A DNA stretch of 64,000 nucleotides from positions 434,001 to 498,000 of the forward strand of contig NZ_BDBZ01000002.1 of assembly GCF_001613245.1 (NCBI RefSeq). The letters run 5' to 3'. This DNA comes from Nocardia speluncae NBRC 108251 (lineage in GTDB: Bacteria; Actinomycetota; Actinomycetes; Mycobacteriales; Mycobacteriaceae). The notes under the pieces are model-generated. The model worked only from the letters and a program-made list of their open reading frames with translations, was not told the DNA's origin and searched no databases. Both the position numbers and the translations under genes were made by a program. The first letter of the stretch is position 1, and each line of letters opens with the position of its first letter. Of the stretch, positions 57,396 to 64,000 are shown one piece after another.

Positions 57396-58877
57396 ATGAA
57401 CCCACCGCTCGCCGCCCAGGAGTCCACCACGGTGGAGATCTCCCCCTGGCAGGCCTCCACCGTCGCCGATCTGCGCCACCTGATGAACGAAGAAATACTC
57501 ACCAGCGAGCAGATCACCCAGACCTACCTGGACAGAATCCAGCGCTACGACAGCGCGGGCCCCCGTCCGCTGAACTCGATCGTCGATATCGATTCCGCGG
57601 CGATCGAACATGCCCGAGCCCGCGACCACGAACGCCGGGCGGGCCGTCTCCGAGGACCCCTGCACGGCATTCCGTTCGTCGTCAAAACGAATATCTGCGC
57701 GGCCGGTGTCCCGACCACCGCCGGCAATCTCGGCCTTGCCACCTACCGCCCCTCGATCGACGCGCCCGTCGTCCGGGAACTCCGCGCGGCGGGCGGCATC
57801 GTCCTGGCCACCACCAATATGTCGGAGTTCGCATGGCACGGCACGTTCACCACGAGCTCGATCCGCGGCACCACCGCCAATATCTTCGACACCGCATGCA
57901 GCGCCGGCGGGTCGAGCGGGGGCAGCTCGGTGGCCGTGGCCGCGGGTTTCGCGCCGATCGCCCTCGGCACCGATTCCTGCGGATCGGTGGTGGGCCCGGC
58001 AGTCCATGCCGGACTGGTCGGGTTCCGGCCTTCCAGTGCCGCAGTGAGCGGGGCCGGGGTGGTACCGCTGTCCCCGGCGCAAGATGTCGTCGGGCCGATC
58101 GGCCGGACCGTCCAGGATGTCGCGGAATTCGCCGATCTGATGACGGGCGGACGGCATGCCTGGCTCGCAACAACGCGGGCCACCGAACCCGCGCACCTGA
58201 GGTTCGCCTATTTGACCTGGCCCTTCGATGCAATCGCCGACAGAGGGGAGCATTCGGCGCAACTGCGGGCACTCGCCGACGAGACGATCGCGGCGCTCGC
58301 TCGGGATTTCCGGATCACCCGTACCGAACTACCCGAGCTCGACGCGGACTACGCCTGCGACGTCCTCACCGACAGCGGTTGGACGGACGCACGCGCGTCC
58401 ATCGATCTGTTTCTCGCCCGCACCCCGGCTCGGTACGGGCCGGGCGTGAACACCCCCCACCCTGCCTTCGCCGACCTGGTGTCCAGGACAGCGCTCGACC
58501 GTGCCACGGTCGAGCGCTGGCTTGCAGCGAACCCGCTCCCCAACGCGGCCCATGATGCGGCGGCGGCGAAGCAGCGAGCGGGTAGCCGCGCCCTGACAGA
58601 CCTGCTCACCCGTCGCGGTGTCGATGTGCTGGTGTACCCCACTGCGGCCGATACCGCACGTCCGGGCCGGGCGGGGACAGCTGCGGCCGGGATCAGCTCG
58701 AATACCGGGGCGCCGTCGGTGCAGGTACCGATCGGCACCATAGGAGGACTGCCTGTGGGACTCACCGTGACCGCCGCCCCCGGCCGGGACCACCTGGCAC
58801 TGGCAGTGGCCGCCGCGGTAGAAGCGGTCGTGGTCGAGCCGGTCCGGCCACCAGGATTGGGAGGGAACCACAAGTAG
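57396..58877 (+). CDS. amidase (signature family)
   Basis: Amidase of 493 residues with the Ser-Ser-Lys triad: Lys97 (GIPFVVKTNI), the glycine/serine loop SAGGSSGGSSVAVA with the cis-Ser at about 173, and nucleophile Ser197 (GTDSCGSVVGPA). The usual GGS of the nucleophile motif is CGS here. It hydrolyses an amide of unknown type. ATG 57396 with AAGG upstream was chosen; an in-frame ATG at 57276 is possible. It faces the LysR gene and precedes the second HisD-like gene. Confidence 0.88.
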   Translation: MNPPLAAQESTTVEISPWQASTVADLRHLMNEEILTSEQITQTYLDRIQRYDSAGPRPLNSIVDIDSAAIEHARARDHERRAGRLRGPLHGIPFVVKTNICAAGVPTTAGNLGLATYRPSIDAPVVRELRAAGGIVLATTNMSEFAWHGTFTTSSIRGTTANIFDTACSAGGSSGGSSVAVAAGFAPIALGTDSCGSVVGPAVHAGLVGFRPSSAAVSGAGVVPLSPAQDVVGPIGRTVQDVAEFADLMTGGRHAWLATTRATEPAHLRFAYLTWPFDAIADRGEHSAQLRALADETIAALARDFRITRTELPELDADYACDVLTDSGWTDARASIDLFLARTPARYGPGVNTPHPAFADLVSRTALDRATVERWLAANPLPNAAHDAAAAKQRAGSRALTDLLTRRGVDVLVYPTAADTARPGRAGTAAAGISSNTGAPSVQVPIGTIGGLPVGLTVTAAPGRDHLALAVAAAVEAVVVEPVRPPGLGGNHK

Positions 58878-58980
58878 GGGGCGCGGACACAGTTGTGTGG
58901 TGCGGGCAAGCCTTCCGGCGGCAATCCACACGGCGGCGGCCTTCCACAGGGTTTCCCTTTGAAACTGTCAGGGCTTCGGG

Positions 58981-59006
58981 GGGTTGTCCATTGACATGGA
59001 CAACCC
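58981..59006. promoter_or_regulatory. 26-base palindrome over the start of the second HisD-like gene
   Basis: Perfect 11-base arms GGGTTGTCCAT (58981-58991) and ATGGACAACCC (58996-59006) flank TGAC. The TTGTC...GACAA core is of the GntR/FadR operator type. The right arm begins with the putative start codon, so binding would directly affect initiation. A TTGAAA (58958-58963) could be the -35. No GntR gene is in the window. Confidence 0.6.
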
Positions 59007-60348
59007 TACCGTCGTTTCCATGAAGTTCACCCCCGCTCGCCTCGCCGAACTCGAAGGCTCCTTCCAGATCCTCAAACGCCCCGCGCTCGACCGCCCCGCC
59101 GCCCAGCGGAATCCCGCGGTGATCGCGAAGGTATCGGAGATGCTGTCCACGATCGAAAAGGGCGGTTTCGACGCGGTACTGTCCTACGCCCGCGCACTCG
59201 ACGGGTTCGAGTCCGCTCAGGTCGAACTGGGTTCCGCCGATCTGGCACGGTCCGGGGACGCGCTCTCACCGGAACTACGCGCCGCCCTCGAGCTCGGCCA
59301 TGACCGGACCAGCGCATTTGCTCGCGAGTCCCGTTCGCATCTGGTCGATTTCGAAACTCAGCTCGCACCCGGCCTGACCACCGGTGTGCGTTATGTACCG
59401 ATCTCCCGGGTGGGCGCCTACGTTCCCGCCGGGCGTTTCCCGCTACTCGCCGGTGCGTTCATGACCGTGGGTGTGGCGAAGGTCGCGGGCGTACCGACCG
59501 TCCTCGCGTGCACTCCCCCACGCCGCGACGGCACCGCCGACCCCGCCGTGCTCTACTCCAGCCATCTCTGCGGCGCCGACCGCGTGTACGTCCTCGGCGG
59601 CGTCCAGGCCCTGGCAGCAATGGCGTTCGGCCTGCTCGGTGAGCCGTCGGTGGATATGCTGGTCGGCGCCGGAAATGCCTACGTCGCCGAGGCCAAGCGG
59701 CAACTCTTCGGCAAGGTCGCGATCGACCTGCTCGCCGGGCCCTCGGAGGTCGCGGTGATCGCCGACGATACCGCTGATCCCGTCACAGTCGCCGCCGATC
59801 TCCTCGGACAGGCCGAGCACGGCACCGAATCCCCCGCGGCACTGGTCACCACCTCACGTCAGCTGGGTGAGGCGGTCGTCACCGAGGCCGACCGGCAGCT
59901 CGAAACGCTGAAAACCCGCGATATCGCCGGCCCCGCCTGGCGTGACTACGGCTCGGTGACCTGGGCGAAAGACCCCGCGACCGCCGCGGCGCTGATGGAC
60001 GATCTCGCGCCCGAACATCTGGAGATCCAGACGGCCGACGACGAGTACTATCACAACGCCCTACGCAATTACGGCTCGATCTTCCTGGGCCGCTGGAGCA
60101 CGGTCGCCTATTCCGACAAGGGCATGGCCGGCACGAATCATGTGCTGCCGACCGCGGGCGGCGCCAAACACAGTGCGGGCCTTTCGGTCTCCCGCTTCCT
60201 CAAACCGCTGACGTATCAGCGGGTGGAACGCTCGGCCACACCGGAGGCCGCGGGAGCGGTCGAAACGATCTCGCAGTACGAGGGCATGGCCGCTCATGAA
60301 GCGACCGCGACCATCCGGCTCGCCGCCTACCGCAACAGCGAAGCCTGA
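58996..60348 (+). CDS. HisD-like NAD-dependent dehydrogenase, copy 2
   Basis: Second histidinol-dehydrogenase homologue, 450 residues, with LLGQAEHGTESP, APEHLEIQ, GTNHVLPTAGG and a C-terminal EGMAAHEATATIRL, so all zinc and catalytic residues seem present. It is clearly diverged from copy 1 (44928). ATG 58996 lies inside a perfect palindrome; ATG 59020 (MKFTPARLAEL) is a likely alternative start. It follows the amidase by 118 bases and ends at a strong hairpin. The alcohol oxidised is unknown. Confidence 0.88.
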   Translation: MDNPTVVSMKFTPARLAELEGSFQILKRPALDRPAAQRNPAVIAKVSEMLSTIEKGGFDAVLSYARALDGFESAQVELGSADLARSGDALSPELRAALELGHDRTSAFARESRSHLVDFETQLAPGLTTGVRYVPISRVGAYVPAGRFPLLAGAFMTVGVAKVAGVPTVLACTPPRRDGTADPAVLYSSHLCGADRVYVLGGVQALAAMAFGLLGEPSVDMLVGAGNAYVAEAKRQLFGKVAIDLLAGPSEVAVIADDTADPVTVAADLLGQAEHGTESPAALVTTSRQLGEAVVTEADRQLETLKTRDIAGPAWRDYGSVTWAKDPATAAALMDDLAPEHLEIQTADDEYYHNALRNYGSIFLGRWSTVAYSDKGMAGTNHVLPTAGGAKHSAGLSVSRFLKPLTYQRVERSATPEAAGAVETISQYEGMAAHEATATIRLAAYRNSEA

Positions 60349-60385
60349 CGACGTCGCTTCCGGCGGATAACACTGCTTCGGCCAC

Positions 60386-60418
60386 GGCTGACCCCACCCT
60401 CGCGAGGTGGGGTCAGCC
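60386..60418 (+). terminator. terminator after HisD-like copy 2
   Basis: A perfect 13-base stem, GGCTGACCCCACC (60386-60398) and GGTGGGGTCAGCC (60406-60418), with a 7-base loop. It also lies past the end of the convergent TetR gene, so it may serve both. Confidence 0.85.
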
Positions 60419-60489
60419 CTCCGGCTCCAGTGCCCGAACCACCACCGCGACTGCCGATCCAGACACCGGGTGCGCCGGCATGCGCCGGG

Positions 60490-61062
60490 TCACTGCTCAC
60501 AGCGGATCGCGGCCAGGACTGTGTCCACCGACTGATCGGCGAGCGTGTCGGGCAGCGGCAGATGCCGGAACAGGGCGCGGAAATAGATCGGCGCGGCCAC
60601 CGCGTCGAGCACGAATCCGATATCGATATCCGGGTCGACCTCGCCACGATCGATCGCCGATTCCAGCGCACGGGCCGTCGTGTCCCGGCGCGGCCCGAAC
60701 ACCCTGGACCACAGCTGTTTCGAGAGTTCCGGGTCGGCGGAAAGATCGGCGACCAGCGCCGGCAGCACCCGGCCCAGCGAGGTATCACGCACGGCCACCA
60801 CCAGTTCCCGCATGGACGCCACCAGATCCGCGCGGAGATCACCGGTATCCGCCGTCGGTTCGAGCCCGAGCAGATCGGCGACGATATCGACCACCAGATG
60901 ACGCTTGGACGGCCAGCGCCGATAGATCGCCGGGCGATGGACACCCGATTCGGCAGCGACCCGGCCGATGGTCATCCGCGCATACCCCTCGGCGTCGAGT
61001 ACAGCGCGCGCCGCAGCCAGCACGGCCGTATCGATTCGGTCGTCCCGGGTTCGGCCCGCCAT
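60490..61062 (-). CDS. TetR family regulator
   Basis: Protein of 190 residues with an N-terminal helix-turn-helix (MTIGRVAAESGVHRPAIYRR) and a TetR_C-type ligand domain. ATG 61062 shares one base with the VOC gene stop (TGATG), so the two are co-translated. A perfect 16-base palindrome upstream of the VOC gene is its probable operator. Confidence 0.9.
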   Translation of the reverse strand: MAGRTRDDRIDTAVLAAARAVLDAEGYARMTIGRVAAESGVHRPAIYRRWPSKRHLVVDIVADLLGLEPTADTGDLRADLVASMRELVVAVRDTSLGRVLPALVADLSADPELSKQLWSRVFGPRRDTTARALESAIDRGEVDPDIDIGFVLDAVAAPIYFRALFRHLPLPDTLADQSVDTVLAAIRCEQ

Positions 61063-61481
61063 CAGAACACCGGCCGCGGCATGAGAACCACCTGCCAGCC
61101 GTCCGGGTCCGGGAACGCGATCGCCCCGTTCGCCGCCCAATAGGGATTCTCGGTCGCGACCGGTTCGACCCCGAACTCCCCCAGCCGCTCCACCGTTTCG
61201 TACATGCGGGCTTCCGAGGAGAAATACAGCACGAGCAGATGATCGCTACTCGGCGCCGCACCCGGACTGCCGTCGGCGTGGGTAGTGAATTCGAGGTGAT
61301 AGTCCGTTCCCGGAAGCCCCAGCATCACCCCGTCGTACCCCGCGTGGTTCTCGAACCGGTAGAGCTCGTTCAAGCCGAGCCCGTCCACATAGAACCGCGT
61401 CACCTCCTCGAGGCGATCGGTCGGACGGGCGAAGCGGACCTGCACTACATCGAGGGAATCAGGCCAATCGCTGACAGTCAT
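61062..61481 (-). CDS. VOC (glyoxalase/bleomycin resistance fold) protein
   Basis: Protein of 139 residues with two VOC beta-alpha-beta units: VRFARPTDRLEEVTRFYVDG with YHLEFTT, and LLVLYFSSEARMYETVERL with WAANGAIAFPDPDGWQVVL. Metal positions are suggested by HLEF and by the acidic residue region near the end. The substrate is unknown; dioxygenase, glyoxalase and binding proteins all occur in the family. It leads a two-gene operon with a TetR gene. Confidence 0.88.
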   Translation of the reverse strand: MTVSDWPDSLDVVQVRFARPTDRLEEVTRFYVDGLGLNELYRFENHAGYDGVMLGLPGTDYHLEFTTHADGSPGAAPSSDHLLVLYFSSEARMYETVERLGEFGVEPVATENPYWAANGAIAFPDPDGWQVVLMPRPVF

Positions 61482-61491
61482 GCCATTACAG

Positions 61492-61507
61492 TACGGTACG
61501 TACCGTA
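61492..61507. promoter_or_regulatory. perfect palindrome upstream of the VOC-TetR operon
   Basis: TACGGTACGTACCGTA is a perfect 16-base palindrome starting 11 bases before the VOC start codon. Its position and symmetry fit a TetR dimer operator for autorepression. Confidence 0.7.
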
Positions 61508-61610
61508 ATTATTCGAGAATGGATTTCAGCGACGCGCCGAACGAACGAACACGCCGATATTCGAACACACTTTCTACTGTTACCCGCGGTATCTCCGATA
61601 GCTTGCCCGC

Positions 61611-62564
61611 ATGGTCGGCTCCGCACATGAGGCGATGCACCGCCTCTTCCAAGACAACCCCGGGGTATTCGCCCGAGCTTTCCGAGTCCTCGGACTCCCC
61701 TTCGACGATCCCGCCGAAGTCGCAGTCCTCACCAACGACCTCACCGAGATTCGCCCACTGGAGCGCAGAGTCGACACCCTGCTGCGCATCACCACCGTGC
61801 GGGAAGGTTCGTTCCTGCTGTTGGTCGAAGCCCAGAACAAACCGGATCCGGACAAACCGAGCGCCTGGGCCTACTACCTGGCGCATCTGCACGAGAAGTA
61901 CCGGCTGCCCGTCGTGCTGCTCGTCGTCTGCCGCGATACCAGGACAGCCGACTGGGCCATCCAGCCGATCACCATCGGCCTGCCGCAGTGGGCCAGTATC
62001 ATCGTGCGCCCACTCGTCCTCGGCCCGCACAACGTCCCCGTCGTGACCGATCCCGCCGTCGCGGCCGCCGACATCCCCCTGGCCGTGCTGTCGGCGATCA
62101 CCCACGCCAAGGACCGCAGTATTGATGCGATACTGAAAACACTCGCCGATGCCCTGCACGAACTCGAAGACGAGGAAGATCTCCACGTCTTCGCCGAACT
62201 CACCGAACTCGGCCTCGGCGCGACCCGAGCCGCGAAAACCTGGAGCAAACTGATGAGCGTGGATCTGTCGTTCTACCGTTCGCGTACATCCCAGCGCCTT
62301 CGCGCAGAAGGACGCGCAGAAGGACGCGCCGAGGGCCGGGTCGAAGGACGCGCCGAGGGCCGATTCGAAGGACGCGCCGAAGGCAGGGTCGAGGGCCGTG
62401 TCGAGGAGGTCATCGGCAAAACCATGCGGCTGTTGGAGGCCCGCGGGATCGATGTTCCCGAATCGGCCCGGGAACATATGCAGGCCTGTACAGACCTCGA
62501 CGTTCTCGACCGATGGTTCGACCGTGCCATCACTGCCGCCGATATCGACGAGGTCCTCGCCTAG
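61611..62564 (+). CDS. uncharacterised protein with PD-(D/E)XK-like core and AEGR repeats
   Basis: Protein of 317 residues of a type common in Nocardia and Streptomyces. The N-terminal part (VDTLLRITTVREGSFLLLVE then AQNKPD) has the E-x-Q/K pattern of Rpn/PD-(D/E)XK transposase-like nucleases. A run of eight AEGR/VEGR/FEGR tetrapeptides (about residues 232-263) links to a helical C-terminus. Its function is not known. It diverges from the VOC-TetR operon. Confidence 0.65.
   Translation: MVGSAHEAMHRLFQDNPGVFARAFRVLGLPFDDPAEVAVLTNDLTEIRPLERRVDTLLRITTVREGSFLLLVEAQNKPDPDKPSAWAYYLAHLHEKYRLPVVLLVVCRDTRTADWAIQPITIGLPQWASIIVRPLVLGPHNVPVVTDPAVAAADIPLAVLSAITHAKDRSIDAILKTLADALHELEDEEDLHVFAELTELGLGATRAAKTWSKLMSVDLSFYRSRTSQRLRAEGRAEGRAEGRVEGRAEGRFEGRAEGRVEGRVEEVIGKTMRLLEARGIDVPESAREHMQACTDLDVLDRWFDRAITAADIDEVLA
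62304..62399 (+). repeat. 12-base minisatellite encoding AEGR units
   Basis: Eight in-frame 12-base units encode AEGR x3, VEGR, AEGR, FEGR, AEGR and VEGR. Codons alternate (GAA/GAG, CGC/CGG/CGA), so the array is old or selected at the protein level. Copy number is likely to vary between strains. Confidence 0.85.
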
Positions 62565-62846
62565 TAGCCGCGCGCCGACAATCCGGGAATGGACGCGCTG
62601 CATGCACTGATGAGCCCTCGCCGCTGGGTGAGGCAAGTCGAATCGCCGCTCGGAAAGCGCAACACCGTGCGGGTATTCGGCGAGATCTCGACGTCCGCCC
62701 CTGCGGAAACCGACACCGGTCGCGATAACCACACCCGAGTTACCGACCGACCACCCCCGCCATTGCCGAGGAGTCGACTCCGACTGTGGTAACGATGACA
62801 GGTAGGTGCTCTGGTGCATGGCCGGGGGGATGAATACGGGGGAGCT

Positions 62847-63224
62847 ATGACCGCGATAGCCAGGTTCGGTGCAGTCTCGCTCGATAGCCGCGATCCGCAC
62901 CGTCTAGGGCAGTTCTATCGAGCGCTGCTGGATTTCGAGGTCCGGTACGAATCCGATGAGCTGATCGTTCTTCGGGGCGACGGGGTGATGCTGACGATCG
63001 AACTCGTGGAGAACCACCGACCGCCGGACTGGCCCGGCGACCAGGTGCCCAAGCAAATGCATCTCGATCTCTTCGTCGACGATCTCGATACCGCGGAGCG
63101 AGCAGCGATCGAGTGTGGCGCAGCCAAGGCATGCTATCAGCCTGCACCCGATCGTTGGCGGGTGCTGATCGACCCCTCGGGGCACCCCTTCTGCCTCACT
63201 GTGCCATCCGGTCCAGCCGAGTGA
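62847..63224 (+). CDS. VOC family protein
   Basis: Protein of 125 residues with VOC units FGAVSLDSRDPHRLGQFYRA and MHLDLFVDDLDTAERAAIEC, ending DPSGHPFCLTV. It resembles glyoxalase-like domain proteins of unknown substrate. ATG 62847 has GGGGGAG two bases upstream. The 282-base gap before it (62565-62846) shows no convincing gene. Confidence 0.88.
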   Translation: MTAIARFGAVSLDSRDPHRLGQFYRALLDFEVRYESDELIVLRGDGVMLTIELVENHRPPDWPGDQVPKQMHLDLFVDDLDTAERAAIECGAAKACYQPAPDRWRVLIDPSGHPFCLTVPSGPAE

Positions 63225-63267
63225 GGCAACCGACAGCGATTCTCACTCCGATCTTGTCGGCCATACC

Positions 63268-64000
63268 GTGAATACCGGAGATTGGGCTGTGCAGTGCGGC
63301 TCCGGAATCCGGGTCGAATGGGGACGGGCCGGCGCACGAGCCTTGGGCCCGCACAGCGCGGCGCTGGTGATAGTCGATATCTTGTCCTTCACCACCACGG
63401 TGTCGGTAGCAGTCGACGCCGGAACGGCGGTGCTGCCCTACCCGTGGCGAGACGACGGCGCGAAAGAATTCGCGGCACGACACGATGCTGCCCTGGCAGT
63501 TGGACGACGTGTGATATCTCCGCAGCGACCCTGGTCGCTGTCACCTACCGCACTGAGGAGCGCACCTGCGCCGCACCGATTGGTCTTGCCGTCACCGAAC
63601 GGCTCGGCTATCGCGGCGGCTGTCTCGGGGGTGCCGGTTGTCGCCGCGTGCCTGCGTAACCCCACCGCCGTCGCCGCATGGCTGACCCGGCAAGGGTGGG
63701 GCACCGCCGATCGGCCGATCGCGATCATTCCCGCCGGGGAACAGTGGCCCGGCCAGGGTGCAGTCCGGCCGGCCATCGAGGACTGGATCGGCGCCGGCGC
63801 GATCGTTTCCGCTCTCGCCCACGAAGGAGCGGGGCCGCTCTCGGCGGAAGCAGTGGCGGCCAGAACGCTGTACGAGGCGATCGCGGACGTGCCGGGCCTG
63901 ATCTCCGAATGCGCATCGGCCCGTCAGCTTGTCTATATGGGCTTCGGCAATGATGTCGCGGTAGCCACGGAAATGGATGCCACGACTAGGGTCCCTGTGC
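63268..64000 (+). CDS. ComB-like 2-phosphosulfolactate phosphatase family protein (3' end missing)
   Basis: Frame open from GTG 63268 to the window end, 244 residues visible. LVIVDILSFTTTVSVAVDAG matches the ComB VDVLRATT motif; LVLPSPNGSAIA and VPVVAACLRNPTAVAAWL follow, and the C-terminal SARQLVYMGFGNDVAVATEM is typical. ComB acts in coenzyme M synthesis in methanogens; actinobacterial relatives do something else, unknown. The C-terminus is cut. Confidence 0.8.
   Translation, partial: MNTGDWAVQCGSGIRVEWGRAGARALGPHSAALVIVDILSFTTTVSVAVDAGTAVLPYPWRDDGAKEFAARHDAALAVGRRVISPQRPWSLSPTALRSAPAPHRLVLPSPNGSAIAAAVSGVPVVAACLRNPTAVAAWLTRQGWGTADRPIAIIPAGEQWPGQGAVRPAIEDWIGAGAIVSALAHEGAGPLSAEAVAARTLYEAIADVPGLISECASARQLVYMGFGNDVAVATEMDATTRVPV

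Noticed and set aside
62589..62792. Small plus-strand frame of 67 codons
   Set aside because: No ribosome binding site or family resemblance, and its C-terminus is Pro/Arg-rich as in random GC-rich frames.

Overview
The window comes from a high-GC, mycolic-acid-type actinomycete, most likely Nocardia or a close relative. The evidence is a complete Pup-proteasome locus whose gene order matches the Mycobacterium tuberculosis segment Rv2092c-Rv2125, actinobacterial regulator pairs (XRE/DUF5753 + DUF397), many GTG starts and 4-base start/stop overlaps. No tRNA, rRNA, insertion sequence or CRISPR array is recognisable.

1-23.5 kb is the conserved core. On the minus strand lie helY (cut by the window edge), tatC, tatA, pafC, pafB, pafA, prcA, prcB, pup and dop, and further on the ATPase gene mpa. 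They supply tagging (PafA), tag maturation and removal (Dop), the unfoldase (Mpa, ending in QYL) and the 20S core (PrcA/PrcB), with the PafBC DNA-damage regulator pair beside them. trmI, a RecB-like nuclease, an LppK-like lipoprotein, hisG and hisE follow as in mycobacteria. Between dop and mpa sits a lineage-specific stretch: DUF418, DUF3533, an AraC-DinB fusion, AIM24, an ArsC-like protein and two decayed gene remnants.

23.6-36 kb holds a TetR gene; a three-gene minus-strand run encoding a 2-oxoglutarate/Fe(II) oxygenase, a SAM methyltransferase and a carnitine-type acyltransferase (possibly an undescribed small-molecule pathway); a HAD phosphatase; a membrane Ser/Thr kinase; metH; and a PAC2 protein.

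36-43.3 kb is an accessory regulatory zone: two XRE-type regulators, DUF397, two resolvase-like proteins without a recognisable catalytic serine, a 27-residue membrane peptide, a VanY-like peptidase, a nucleotidyltransferase, a truncated SDR and a TetR-DUF418 pair.

43.3-60.4 kb is a large catabolic island. A minus-strand operon (bicupin, alpha/beta hydrolase, HisD-like dehydrogenase, SDR, HpaI-type aldolase) faces a LacI regulator and a sugar-type ABC importer operon (two permeases, lipoprotein binding protein, NTF2-like protein, ATPase). A second NTF2-like gene, a LysR regulator, an amidase and a second HisD-like gene follow. Four copies of an ATACGTATGYAT-like motif sit upstream of the catabolic operon, the importer and the second NTF2 gene, suggesting one LacI regulon for import and oxidative degradation of an unidentified substrate.

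60.4-64 kb carries a VOC-TetR operon with a perfect 16-bp palindrome, a protein with AEGR repeats, another VOC protein and a ComB-like gene cut by the window end.
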